A stretch of 64,000 nucleotides of DNA from Umezawaea sp042738955 (GCF_042738955.1 NZ_JBHYHC010000004.1:62001-126000); one strand, 5' to 3'. Shown: positions 49,564 through 58,327, counted from the stretch's first letter. Program-made: numbers and translations. Notes: generated from the sequence alone by a model not told the origin.

Positions 49564-51885
49564 TCAGCCCGTCATGGCGGAGATCGCTACCGCCATACCC
49601 GCGATGTTGGGCTTGTCGAACAGCTCGAAGAACAGGTCGTCCTGGTCCTTGTCGACCGCGAAGAACTTCCCGATCTGCGCGGTGAGCGACGCCGCCCGCA
49701 TGGAGTCGCCGCCCAGGTCGAAGAAGTTGTCCAGCACGCCGACCGCGTCCAGGTCGAGCGCCTTCTCCCACAGCTCCTGCAACGAGCGCTCCACGTCGTT
49801 GCGGGGCTCCTGGTAGTTGGTGTCGACGTCCGGCCGCGACTTCGGCGGCTCGGGCAGCTTGGTGCGGTCGATCTTGCCGTTCGTCGTCAGCTCGAACACG
49901 CCGACCACGTACGCCGAGGGCACCATGAACGTCGGCAGCTTCTGCTGCAACGCCTTCCGGACGTCCCTGACCACCGGCTCCAGCGCGGGTTCGGCCTCGA
50001 GGTAGGCGACGAGCCGGGTGTCGCCCTTGTCGTCGGTCTTGGCGAGGACGGCGGCCTGGCCGACGCCGGGGAGCGACGCCAGCACGGCCTCGATCTCGCC
50101 CAGGTGCACGCGGTTGCCGCGCACCTTGACCTGGTTGTCGGTCCGACCGACGATCTCGATCCCGCCGTCCGGCCAGTACCGCGCCAGGTCACCGGTGCGG
50201 TAGAGGACGGGGTGGCGTTCGGGGTCGATCGGGTTGCGGATCCACTTCTCCGCGGTGGCCTCGGGCTGGTTCAGGTACCCGGCGGACAGGCTGTCGCCCG
50301 TGATCGCCAGTTCCCCGACCACCCCCGGCGGGACCGGCTTGAGGTCCTCGCCGAGCACGAACGTCTTGACGTTCTGCGTGGGACGGCCGATCGGCGGCGT
50401 GCGCCGGGCCCTCCCGTCCTCACCGAGACTTCGGCCCAGCTCGGTGATGTCGCAGATGGCGACCACGGTGGCCTCCGCGGAACCGTACAAGTTGAGGACC
50501 TGGAACGGCAGGGACGCATCCGGCCACGACTGCACACGCTCGCCACAGATCCGGATGTTCTCCAGCGCCGTCTCGGACGGCCAGTCGAGGGTCAGGATCC
50601 GCTCGCACACGGCCTTCATCAGCAGCGTGTGGGTGATCCGCTCCGCGACGAACCAGTCCCGCAGCCATTCCGGAGAGGTCACCACCGACGGCTCGGGGAT
50701 GCGCACAGGCGCACCCGCGGCCAGAACTGAGAAACATTCGACCTCCACCATGCCGTAGCCCGGTGCGGCCAACCACGTTCCGCGCGATTCACTGGTGATG
50801 CCGCACAGCGTTCGCATGCTGTAGATGAGGTTCCTGGCCGCCCCGTGCCGCACCAGCACGGCCTTGGGCACACCGGTGGAACCAGAGGTGTAGCAGATGT
50901 GGATGAAGTCATCGGCCTCCACACGGACGTCGATCGGGGTGGTGGGTTCGGTCCTCCAGTCGGTTCCGTCGAGCGTGACGATCTTGGTCGTGCCGGACAC
51001 GACGTGCTCGTGGGCGTTCATGGTCAGCACCACCACGGCGTTGGCGTGCTCGATCATGAAGCGCACGCGGTCGCCGGGGAAGTCGGGGTCGAGCAGGATG
51101 GCCGCGGCGCCCAGCTTGAAACAGGCGATCTGGCCGATCAGGCTCTCCGGCCCGCGCGGGAAGCACGTGCCGACGTTGTCGCCGCGCTTCACGCCGAGGG
51201 ACTGGAGCCGGTGCGCCAGCTGGGTCGACTGCTCGTCCAGCTCGCGGAACGACAGCCTGCCACCGGGCCACACCACCGCGTCCTGGTCCGGCGTGCGCCG
51301 GGCGATGGCGGCGATCTCCTCGTGGAAGAACCCGCCGGGCACCTCCTCGTCGGTCTGGTTCCAGGCCACGAGGATGCGGTGCAGGTCCTCCTCGTCGAGC
51401 AGCTCGACGTCGGCGACCCGCGTGTCCGGCGAGGCGGCGAGCGCCCGGCCGAGGTGCAGGGCGTACTGGTCGGCCGCGTCCGCGCCGAACTCCACCTGAG
51501 CGGTCAGCAGTTCCACCGAGCCCGGTCCGCTGAGGACGGTGAGCGCGGCGAGAGGGGAGTCGCTGACATCGGTGACGACGGCGTGGAAGGCCTTGCCGTC
51601 GACCAGTTCCACGGGCGTGGCGTCGATCGCGGTCCGGAGCTGGCCGATGGTCGTCTCGCCGGTGACGGCGACGTGGACGGCTCCGAACGTGCCCCGACCG
51701 ACGACCACGCTGGTCTCGGCGGTGTAGCGGTGGATCAACGCGGCGAGGGCGGCCACCACGGCGGTGTCCTGGCTCGCTTGCGTCGAGGAGGCGGGGACGT
51801 CGACCGGTCGGCGGTGCAGCGCTCCGGTCCGCTCGCCGCCCGCGGGCCGGGCGAGGGGCAGCGAGGTGCTCTTGGTCGTGCTCAT
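49564..51885 (-). CDS. NRPS protein: condensation-like remnant, adenylation, carrier domain
   Basis: 773 residues. About 1-165 resembles the C-terminal lobe of a condensation domain without the HHxxxDG motif. The adenylation domain (about 170-655) has YTSGSTGVPKA, NLYGSAEA, YRTGDLARY and NGKIDR. The carrier Ser is near 729 (LGGDSMRAA). Aligning the A4 region (GYGMVEVECF) puts Gly and Met at code positions 235-236 instead of Asp, as in anthranilate-activating domains, so an anthranilate such as 3-hydroxyanthranilate is the likely substrate. There is no thioesterase. It is co-transcribed with DAHP synthase and KSIII copy 2. Confidence 0.88.
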   Translation of the reverse strand: MSTTKSTSLPLARPAGGERTGALHRRPVDVPASSTQASQDTAVVAALAALIHRYTAETSVVVGRGTFGAVHVAVTGETTIGQLRTAIDATPVELVDGKAFHAVVTDVSDSPLAALTVLSGPGSVELLTAQVEFGADAADQYALHLGRALAASPDTRVADVELLDEEDLHRILVAWNQTDEEVPGGFFHEEIAAIARRTPDQDAVVWPGGRLSFRELDEQSTQLAHRLQSLGVKRGDNVGTCFPRGPESLIGQIACFKLGAAAILLDPDFPGDRVRFMIEHANAVVVLTMNAHEHVVSGTTKIVTLDGTDWRTEPTTPIDVRVEADDFIHICYTSGSTGVPKAVLVRHGAARNLIYSMRTLCGITSESRGTWLAAPGYGMVEVECFSVLAAGAPVRIPEPSVVTSPEWLRDWFVAERITHTLLMKAVCERILTLDWPSETALENIRICGERVQSWPDASLPFQVLNLYGSAEATVVAICDITELGRSLGEDGRARRTPPIGRPTQNVKTFVLGEDLKPVPPGVVGELAITGDSLSAGYLNQPEATAEKWIRNPIDPERHPVLYRTGDLARYWPDGGIEIVGRTDNQVKVRGNRVHLGEIEAVLASLPGVGQAAVLAKTDDKGDTRLVAYLEAEPALEPVVRDVRKALQQKLPTFMVPSAYVVGVFELTTNGKIDRTKLPEPPKSRPDVDTNYQEPRNDVERSLQELWEKALDLDAVGVLDNFFDLGGDSMRAASLTAQIGKFFAVDKDQDDLFFELFDKPNIAGMAVAISAMTG

Positions 51886-51907
51886 GTGCGTCTGGTTCCT
51901 TTCCCGG

Positions 51908-52996
51908 TCAGCCCGCGAGGACGGACGAGTAGGCGGCGCGGCGGGTGTCCACCGCGGTGGCGAGCTGCTCGACCATCCGGACCGTCCCGGCCCAGTCGAC
52001 GCAGGCGTCGGTGACGCTCTGGCCGTAGGTCAGGTCCTCGGTCTTGCCGATGACGAGCTTCTGGGCGCCCTCGGCGAGGAAGCTCTCCAGCATGATCCCG
52101 GCGATGCCGCTCTCGCCGCGGGCCAGGCGCTGCGCGAGGTTCGCGACGACGAGCGGCTGGCGCTTGTGGTCCTTGCCGCTGTTGCCGTGGCTGGCGTCGA
52201 TGACGAGGCTCCGGTTCAACCCGGCCTGGCTCAACAGGTCCAGGCTCTTGGCGACGTCGATCGGGCCGTAGTTCGGGCCCGCTCCCCCACCGCGGAGGAT
52301 CACGTGGCCGTCGGGGTTCCCGGTGGTCGTGACGACGCCGGTGCGGCCGTCGTCGGTGATGGCCGGGAACGTGTGCGGCTGGGAGGCGGAGACGATGGCG
52401 TCGACGGCGTCCAGGACGTCGCCGCTGGTGGCGTTCTTGAAGCCGATCGGCATGTTCAGGCCGCTGGTGAACTGGCGGTGCGTCTGGCTCTGCACCGTGC
52501 GCGCACCTACGCAGCCCCAGGCGACGACGTCGGCGAGGTAGCTGGGGACGGAGGGGTCGAGGAACTCGCAGCCGATCGGCAGGCCGGTGGCGGCGATCTG
52601 GGTCATCAGGCCGCGGGTGAGCCGCAGGCCGCTGTTCACGTCGTTGGAGCCGTCGAGGTGGGGGTCGCTGAGAAGTCCTTTCCAGCCGGTGCGGGTGCGG
52701 GGCTTCTCGACGTAGACCCTCATGATGATCACGACGTCGTTCTCCACCTCCCTCGCGAGTTTGGCGAGCCGCTCGGCGTAGGTGAGCGCCGCGTCGGGGT
52801 CGTGGATCGAGCACGGGCCGGTGATGACGAGGAGTCGGTCGTCCTCGCCGCTGAGCACCTGCTTGATCGTGTCGGAGGCGCGCAGGGCGGTTTCCCTTGC
52901 CGCGAGCGGGGCGGGGATCTCGGCGCGGAGCTCCGCGGGCGAGACCAGCGGTTCGACACCGGCGATGCGGGAGTCGATGGTCCGGATGGAGCGCAT
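51908..52996 (-). CDS. type I DAHP synthase (AroF/G/H-like)
   Basis: 362 residues, the AroF/AroG/AroH form of 3-deoxy-D-arabino-heptulosonate 7-phosphate synthase: LVITGPCSIHDPDAAL, MRVYVEKPRTRTGWKGL, GARTVQSQTHRQF, DASHGNSGKDHKRQ. It condenses erythrose 4-phosphate and phosphoenolpyruvate, the first shikimate step. Actinomycetes normally use the plant-like type II enzyme, so this is an extra copy that boosts chorismate for 3-hydroxyanthranilate and salicylate. It lies between the NRPS and KSIII genes; GGAAGGACC precedes the ATG. Confidence 0.95.
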   Translation of the reverse strand: MRSIRTIDSRIAGVEPLVSPAELRAEIPAPLAARETALRASDTIKQVLSGEDDRLLVITGPCSIHDPDAALTYAERLAKLAREVENDVVIIMRVYVEKPRTRTGWKGLLSDPHLDGSNDVNSGLRLTRGLMTQIAATGLPIGCEFLDPSVPSYLADVVAWGCVGARTVQSQTHRQFTSGLNMPIGFKNATSGDVLDAVDAIVSASQPHTFPAITDDGRTGVVTTTGNPDGHVILRGGGAGPNYGPIDVAKSLDLLSQAGLNRSLVIDASHGNSGKDHKRQPLVVANLAQRLARGESGIAGIMLESFLAEGAQKLVIGKTEDLTYGQSVTDACVDWAGTVRMVEQLATAVDTRRAAYSSVLAG

Positions 52997-53011
52997 TGGT
53001 CGAGGTCCTTC

Positions 53012-54025
53012 CTAGGGGGCGGTCAGCACTGCCGCGGAGAACGTGAAACCCATGGCGGTGCCCAGGAGGAGCACCTTCGCTCCGGGCTCCAGCAGGTCGT
53101 TTGCCACGAGGTGGCTCAGGGCGTAGATCTGGTCCGCCGGGCCGAGGTGGCCGATGGTCAGACCGGTTTCGAGCAGGGTGTTGCGGGGCGTGAAGCCCAG
53201 TGGCCGGATGAAGCTGTCCTTGAACAGCGACCGGCCGACGAAGGGGGTGATGAACCAGTCGACGTCGTCCAGTTCGACCTCGGCCTCGGCCAGCGCCCGC
53301 GTCACGACGCTGGCCGTGCCGTCACCGGCCCGCCTGCGCACGTCGCTGAGCGACAGGCCGCCGTGGGCGAGGAACTCCCTCGTCCGCTTGCGCATGTCCG
53401 GCTGGCCGACCGGGGCCGCGGTGAACGGCTCGTCGCCGCGGCTCAGGCCCTCCAGCGCGGTGTCGGTCTCCGACACGAGGCTGCGGAGCTGGAGCAGCCC
53501 GCTGCCGCGGGTGACCACGGCCGCCGCGCCGCCGTCGCCGAAGACCATGCCGGGCGAGAGGTACCAGCGGTCGACCGGTGCGGCGAACCGGTCGCCGATC
53601 GTGATCAGCGCGGTGTCGCGCTGGCCCGCCATCAGCGTGTTCGCCGCCAGCTCCAGGCTGGTCAGCGAACCGTTGGAGGCGGCGGAGATCACCGTCGGCT
53701 GGCCCTCCAGCTTGGGGCCGATCAGCTCCTTGGCGATCCAGCTCGCCACGGGCCACATGTCGATGCCCTGGTAGTTGGCGTGGCTGTGCAGGTGCAGGGT
53801 GTCCGGCGCGATCTCCACGCCGTTCTCGGCGGCCTCCTTGATCGCCGCCCGTCCCGCGACCACGGCCATCTCCGGCCCCGCCTGGGCGGACTGGGCGACG
53901 GAGACCATGCCGGTGGCCTGGGCGACCTCGGCGGAGTAGGACCCGTCCGCGATCGCGTTCTCGATGGGCACCAGGTCACCGAGGGTGCCGCCCGTTCCAG
54001 CGATCCAGATGTCATCGAACCGCAT
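53012..54025 (-). CDS. KSIII-like protein, copy 2, with Ser in place of catalytic Cys
   Basis: 337 residues, same fold as the KSIII at 46959-48014. Alignment on the shared SLELA/GLELA helix puts Ser117 (SAASNGSLTSLELA) where copy 1 has Cys113, and the CHVGF His is replaced (TPFVGR). GHLGPADQ is conserved. KSIII relatives with a Ser nucleophile exist (DpsC), so it could be an acyltransferase or a non-catalytic partner of copy 1. It is the first gene of its operon, 32 bases downstream of conserved operator copy B. Confidence 0.82.
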   Translation of the reverse strand: MRFDDIWIAGTGGTLGDLVPIENAIADGSYSAEVAQATGMVSVAQSAQAGPEMAVVAGRAAIKEAAENGVEIAPDTLHLHSHANYQGIDMWPVASWIAKELIGPKLEGQPTVISAASNGSLTSLELAANTLMAGQRDTALITIGDRFAAPVDRWYLSPGMVFGDGGAAAVVTRGSGLLQLRSLVSETDTALEGLSRGDEPFTAAPVGQPDMRKRTREFLAHGGLSLSDVRRRAGDGTASVVTRALAEAEVELDDVDWFITPFVGRSLFKDSFIRPLGFTPRNTLLETGLTIGHLGPADQIYALSHLVANDLLEPGAKVLLLGTAMGFTFSAAVLTAP

Positions 54026-54057
54026 CGCAGTGGATCCTTCCGTTTTGTCGGGTTTTT

Positions 54058-54127
54058 GTTACCGCCTATGACATTACGGTGGTAACCAGGTGGGCAACAA
54101 TGGTCCGGCGATTAGGCCTGCTTCTCG
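54058..54127 (-). promoter_or_regulatory. conserved promoter/operator element, copy B (KSIII-DAHP-NRPS operon)
   Basis: The best-preserved copy: GTTACCGCC (54058-54066) and GGTGGTAAC (54078-54086) arms, 11-base spacer. On the minus strand TTGTTG-18-TAATGT overlaps the arms, with the conserved box CGAGAAGCAGGCCTAATCGC upstream. Confidence 0.8.
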
Positions 54128-54159
54128 TTTTGGCCCGGCGAATCGCCGACGCCGGTAAC

Positions 54160-55323
54160 TCACGCGCCGTGCAGCCAGGCGACCTGGTCGTGCAGCTCGG
54201 TGGCGCTGAACGCGGACAGCATCGCGTTGCGCTCCACGGCCTTCTCCCCCGCCGGGTGGTACAGCCGCGTGCCCAGTTCACGGGCGACGAGCTGCGTGCG
54301 GGCCGTGCGCTCACGGCGTTCGGCGTTGTACTTCTCCAACCGCTGCGGCACCTCGCTCGGGCAGCCGTCGAGCAGCCCGCCGATCACCACGGCGTCCTCC
54401 AGCGCCTGGCAGGCGCCCTGGGCCGCGTACTGGAGCATCGGGTGCGCGGCGTCGCCGAGCAGCGCCACGCGGCCGTCGGTCCAGACGTCGATCGGGTCGC
54501 GGTCGCACAGGACCCAGCTGCGCCAGTCGTTCCCCAGCTCCAGCAGCCTCCTGGCCGTCTCGCTCAGGCTCGGGAACTGGTCCAGCACGAACGTCTTCTC
54601 CACCGGCACGCCGGTGAGCTCCTGCCGGGCGTCGTCGTCACGGGTGGCCGCGAGGTTGAGGAACTCCCCGCCGCCGATGGGGTAGTGCACGAAGTGCCAC
54701 TTGGGGCCCGCCCACAGCGTGACCGTGTTGGAGCGCAGGTCGTGCGGGACCAGGTCCATCGGGATCACGCTGCGGTAGATGGAGTGCCCGGAGATCCGCG
54801 GCCCGCCGTCGCCGACGAGCTGCCCGCGGATGCCGCTGCGGATGCCGTCGGCGCCGATCAGCGCCACGCCCCGGAACGCCTCGCCGTTCGCCGTGTGGGC
54901 CGTGACCACGTCCGCGGTCTGGCTGTAGCGCACGACCGGGGTGGCCGCGTGCAGCACGACGTTCTCGTTGGCGCGGCAGGCTTCCAGCAGCGTCTGGTAG
55001 AGGTCGCCGCGGTGCACCACCGCGTAGGGGTTGCCGAACCTGGTCCGGTAGGCGCCGGTCAGCGGCATGCCCGCGACCCGTTCGCCGGTCGTGCCGTCCA
55101 TGAACCGCAGCTCGTCGATGAACACGGCGCGCTCGCGCGCCCTGTCCCCGACGCCGAGCCGGTCCAGGGCGCGGAAGGCGTTGGGCCCCAACTGGATGCC
55201 CGCGCCGATCTCCGCGAACTGCCGGGCGCGCTCCAGCACGACCGCCCGATGTCCCTGCTCGGCGATGCTCAGCGCCGTCGCGAGACCGCCGATGCCGCCA
55301 CCGACGATGAGTATGTCCGCCAT
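54160..55323 (-). CDS. FAD-dependent aromatic hydroxylase (class A, salicylate hydroxylase-like)
   Basis: 387 residues. All three class A flavoprotein monooxygenase motifs are present: GGGIGG for FAD (residues 8-13), LIGADGIRS, and LLGDAAHPMLQYAAQGACQALEDA. The closest recognisable types are salicylate and 3-hydroxybenzoate hydroxylases and PhzS. It should hydroxylate an aromatic ring with NAD(P)H and oxygen, so a substrate on the salicylate or 3-hydroxyanthranilate side of the pathway is likely. It follows the 72-residue gene and shares its promoter (copy C). Confidence 0.9.
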   Translation of the reverse strand: MADILIVGGGIGGLATALSIAEQGHRAVVLERARQFAEIGAGIQLGPNAFRALDRLGVGDRARERAVFIDELRFMDGTTGERVAGMPLTGAYRTRFGNPYAVVHRGDLYQTLLEACRANENVVLHAATPVVRYSQTADVVTAHTANGEAFRGVALIGADGIRSGIRGQLVGDGGPRISGHSIYRSVIPMDLVPHDLRSNTVTLWAGPKWHFVHYPIGGGEFLNLAATRDDDARQELTGVPVEKTFVLDQFPSLSETARRLLELGNDWRSWVLCDRDPIDVWTDGRVALLGDAAHPMLQYAAQGACQALEDAVVIGGLLDGCPSEVPQRLEKYNAERRERTARTQLVARELGTRLYHPAGEKAVERNAMLSAFSATELHDQVAWLHGA

Positions 55324-55342
55324 GTCTCCGTCGTCCTTCGCC

Positions 55343-55561
55343 TCATGCCGCTCGGTCTTCCATCAGGCGCAGTGCGCGCCTGTGGGCCAGTTCCGCCTGG
55401 TTGCGCGCGTCGGCCGCGTCCGAGCCGCCGTCGGCGGCGATCACCTCGAACAGCGCGGCCTTGCGCAGGTACCAGGCCGCGACCGCGGCCGGAGGCGAGT
55501 GCAGGCCCGGCTGGGTGAACAGGAGCTCTCCGAATTCCCGCAATATCTGGTGGTGGCTCAT
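55343..55561 (-). CDS. small hypothetical protein, 72 residues, first gene of operon C
   Basis: Not recognised. A GAGGAGG ribosome site before the ATG and its place between operator copy C and the hydroxylase gene make it real. It is mostly helical, with Ala-rich segments (PPAAVAAWYLRKAALFEVIAADGG, DARNQAELAHRRALRLMEDRA). No Cys, no membrane helix. It could be a small partner of the hydroxylase; this is a guess from position only. Confidence 0.7.
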   Translation of the reverse strand: MSHHQILREFGELLFTQPGLHSPPAAVAAWYLRKAALFEVIAADGGSDAADARNQAELAHRRALRLMEDRAA

Positions 55562-55586
55562 ACCGCCCTCCTCGACTTCGGCCGTG

Positions 55587-55655
55587 GTTACTACCTAAAA
55601 CGGTACGGTGGTAACACGACCGGGACAACGGCCGGGCGATAAGCGCTGCTACTCG
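55587..55655 (-). promoter_or_regulatory. conserved promoter/operator element, copy C (hydroxylase operon)
   Basis: GTTACTACC (55587-55595) and GGTGGTAAC (55607-55615) arms with an 11-base spacer; minus-strand TTGTCC-17-TACCGT overlaps them, preceded by CGAGTAGCAGCGCTTATCGC. Same layout as copies A and B. Confidence 0.78.
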
Positions 55656-55793
55656 TTGGGACCGTTGACACGCAAGGGGAAGTGGTATTTCGGACCGGGC
55701 ACAGTGGACGGACGCCGCACGAGAACCCCCGGACACGCCGAAACGCGCCAGGACCGGCTCAGCGGCCGCTCCAAGCGCTTCCGGACACGCCGA

Positions 55794-55829
55794 AAGGGCT
55801 GGCTCCGGCGTGTGCCGGAACCAGCCCTT
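55794..55829. terminator. terminator hairpin downstream of the MFS gene
   Basis: AAGGGCTGG and CCAGCCCTT arms with an inner CCGGC/GCCGG stem, 18 bases after the MFS stop. Ends the transporter transcript before operon C. Confidence 0.75.
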
Positions 55830-55846
55830 GGGTGGTGCGGGTGTGA

Positions 55847-57283
55847 CTAGGCGCCCGCCACCGGTGCCGGCTTGGACTCCTTGACCGGCTCGGCGTTCAC
55901 CAGGGGACCGGCCTTGGCCTTCGGCAGGACGATCGCGGCGATGACCACCACGACGGCCGAGATGACCGTGGAGAACCAGAACGCGGTCTGGAAGCCCTCG
56001 GCGGTGATGCCGTTGCCGGAGCCGCTGGCGAGCGTCGCCAGTGCCACCGCGATGCCGAGCAGGAGCCCGACGCCGAGCTGGCGGTTGGAGTTGTACAGAC
56101 CGGACGCGAGGCCCATCTGCTGCGGCTTGACGCCGGTCATCGCGGCGGCGGCCGTGCTGATCATCATGACCGTGACGCCGACGCCCAGCAGGATGCCGCC
56201 CGGCAGGACGTTGACGACGAACGAGCCGTCGGCGCCCGCGAAGGCCAGCCACGCGGAACCGGCCGTGAGGAACAGACCGCCGAAGATCAGCAGCGGCCGC
56301 GGGCCGATGGACGCCGTGGACTTCGCCACCGGGAGGGAGGCGAACACGACGACCAGCGCCTGCGGGAAGAACGCGAGGCCCGTGAGGATCGCGTTGAACC
56401 CGAGGATGTGCTGCATGTACAGCGTGATGAAGAAGGTGGAGCAGGACATCACGCCACCGGACAGGAACGCCACCAGGTTGCCGCCCGACACCGCGCGGTT
56501 GCGGAAGATCGAGAGCGGGACCAGCGGCGAGGCCACCTTGGTCTGCACGACCAGGAACACGCCGAGCAGGACGACGCCGCCGACGAGCGGGATCAGGACG
56601 CTGGTGGCGCCCCAGCCCTGGTCGGAGGCCAGCGTCAGCGCGTAGGCGATGGAGCACATGCTCGCGGTCACCAGGATGGCGCCGGGCACGTCGATCTTGA
56701 CGGTGCGGGTCTGCTTGCTGTCGTCGTCCAGGCGCACCGCGGCGCGCCAGACCATCGCGATGCCGACCGGGATGTTGACGAGCATGACGGCCCGCCAGTC
56801 GAACAGCTGCGTGAGCACGCCACCGGCGAGCACACCGCCCGCGAAGCCGACCGAGGACACGGCGCCGAACACGCCCATGGCCTTGGCGCGCTCCTTGCCC
56901 TCCGGGTACCCGGCGCCGATCATCGCCAGCACGGCGGGGGCGACGGCCGCGGCCGAGAAGCCCTGGAGCGCGCGGGCGGCGATCAGCACGATCGGGGTGG
57001 TGGCGATGCCGCCGATGAGCGAGGCGAGGGTGAAGATCCCCAGGCCCCACACGAACATGCGCTTGCGACCGATGATGTCGCCGACGCGTCCGCCCAGCAG
57101 CAGGAAGCCGCCGTAGAACAGCGCGTACGCGCCGACGACCCACGGCAGCGCGCCGTTGCTGAACTGGAGGTCGCTCTTGATCCACGGCAGGGCGACGTTG
57201 ACGATCGCGAAGTCCAGCGTGAGCATGAACTGGGCGAGGCACAGCAGGAGCAGCGGAGGCCGCTTCGTAACCTGAGTGTCCAT
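55847..57283 (-). CDS. MFS drug exporter (DHA2-like, 14 helices)
   Basis: 478 residues with about 14 hydrophobic segments. Motif A-like GGRVGDIIGRKRMFVWG (about 65-80) and motif C region SSVGFAGGVLAGGVL mark the DHA2 multidrug-H+ antiporter group. AGGAGAAAGGAAC precedes the ATG. In this context it probably exports the cluster product and gives self-resistance. It has no copy of the GTTACC operator upstream and is divergent from the CGNR-type regulator, which may control it. Confidence 0.92.
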   Translation of the reverse strand: MDTQVTKRPPLLLLCLAQFMLTLDFAIVNVALPWIKSDLQFSNGALPWVVGAYALFYGGFLLLGGRVGDIIGRKRMFVWGLGIFTLASLIGGIATTPIVLIAARALQGFSAAAVAPAVLAMIGAGYPEGKERAKAMGVFGAVSSVGFAGGVLAGGVLTQLFDWRAVMLVNIPVGIAMVWRAAVRLDDDSKQTRTVKIDVPGAILVTASMCSIAYALTLASDQGWGATSVLIPLVGGVVLLGVFLVVQTKVASPLVPLSIFRNRAVSGGNLVAFLSGGVMSCSTFFITLYMQHILGFNAILTGLAFFPQALVVVFASLPVAKSTASIGPRPLLIFGGLFLTAGSAWLAFAGADGSFVVNVLPGGILLGVGVTVMMISTAAAAMTGVKPQQMGLASGLYNSNRQLGVGLLLGIAVALATLASGSGNGITAEGFQTAFWFSTVISAVVVVIAAIVLPKAKAGPLVNAEPVKESKPAPVAGA

Positions 57284-57757
57284 GTTCCTTTCTCCTGTCT
57301 CCTCGTGCGCCTGGCAGAGCAGTGCGCACTTAGGACAAATCCTGACCAAACCTGGGGGCGAGAACGGCTCGCGTAGGTGACCCGTCAGCCCTGATGTCGC
57401 GTCTCCTCTCTGCTACCGACCCCCCGACGCTGGGCAGGCCAGGAACTGGCCGGGCGACTCGGCGTGACGCGGCGAGCGGCCCGACGGGACGTGGAGTGCG
57501 GCCCCGGTTTCCCGGCGCCTTCGCTCCAGCTGGACGGCGTGGAGACGTACGCGGTCGGCGGAGACCGTCGAGAACCCGACACCGGTACCGAGTCCCCGAA
57601 CGAACACCGCGTTCGTCCGAGGGGTCCTCGTGTCTTCCTCAACGGTCATGGGTCCACTGAACTGCGTCTTCGTCGCGTTTGACTCGACGATCGGGCTGAC
57701 CGTCGCAGGGCGGTCTCGTGAAATCGTCACTCCCGGCGAACGGGTTTGACCAGTAAC
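57284..57757. other. divergent intergenic region between MFS and CGNR regulator
   Basis: 474 bases without a credible gene. AGGA-CAAA-TCCT near 57333-57344 lies close to the MFS start, and ACGAAC-N5-GTTCGT (57600-57616) lies mid-region; either could be an operator. The rest holds nothing I can identify. The GTTACC element of the other operons is absent. Confidence 0.4.
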
Positions 57758-58327
57758 ATGGCCGGGGTGAAGAAACAACCAGGAGACAGGGAAGAGGCGC
57801 CCGGCGGACTCGCGCTGGTGCAGTCCTTCGTCAACAGCGTCAACGTCGAGTTCGGGCCGGACGAGTTCGCCACCGCCGACGGGCTCGGCGAGTGGTTGGG
57901 GCGCAACGGTTTCGCGAGCGCGAACCCCGACGACCTCGACCGCCAGGACGCCGTGGCGCTGCGCGAGTCGCTGCGCGCGCTGCTGCGGGAGAACAACGGC
58001 GGGAAGCCGGACCCCGAGGCGCACCGGACGTTCGAGCACATCGCCCGCGACTGCCCGCTGGTCGTGAAGTTCACCGAGGACAGCGGTCCCGGACTGGCCC
58101 CGGCGCAGAGCGACGTGCGCGGCGCGCTGGGCATCGTGCTGGCGTCCGTGGTGGGAGCCGTCACCGACGGCTCCTGGCAGCGCCTCAAGGCGTGCCAGGA
58201 GCACCGGTGCGAGTGGGCCTTCTACGACCGCTCCCGCAACCGGGCGAGCCGCTGGTGCTCGATGGCGGTCTGCGGGACACGGGCGAAGATGCGCGTCTAC
58301 CGGCAGGCGAAGCGCGAACAAGGCTGA
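57758..58327 (+). CDS. ABATE/CGNR zinc-finger transcription regulator
   Basis: 189 residues from the ATG at 57758 (TTG 57746 and GTG 57767 are in-frame alternatives; none has a strong ribosome site). The N-terminal part is the ABATE ligand-sensing domain (ALVQSFVNSVNVEFG ... LRESLRALLREN). The C-terminal finger reads CQEHRCEWAFYDRSRNRASRWCSMAVCGTRAK, with four Cys and CGTR for the usual CGNR. Members are ligand-responsive regulators. It is the only regulator gene inside the cluster seen here and is divergent from the exporter, so local control is likely. Confidence 0.88.
   Translation: MAGVKKQPGDREEAPGGLALVQSFVNSVNVEFGPDEFATADGLGEWLGRNGFASANPDDLDRQDAVALRESLRALLRENNGGKPDPEAHRTFEHIARDCPLVVKFTEDSGPGLAPAQSDVRGALGIVLASVVGAVTDGSWQRLKACQEHRCEWAFYDRSRNRASRWCSMAVCGTRAKMRVYRQAKREQG

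Noticed and set aside
45286..51885. A catecholate siderophore (DHB) cluster
   Set aside because: There is a salicylate synthase and no EntC/EntB-ArCP pair for 2,3-dihydroxybenzoate, no esterase and no iron transporter; PhzE supplies an aminated intermediate.
55725..55795. Short direct repeat CCGGACACGCCGAAA occurring twice
   Set aside because: Only two copies near a terminator; too few and irregular for a CRISPR or regulatory array.
57385..57660. Short open frames on both strands in the MFS-CGNR gap
   Set aside because: No ribosome sites, biased composition and mutual overlap; not credible genes.
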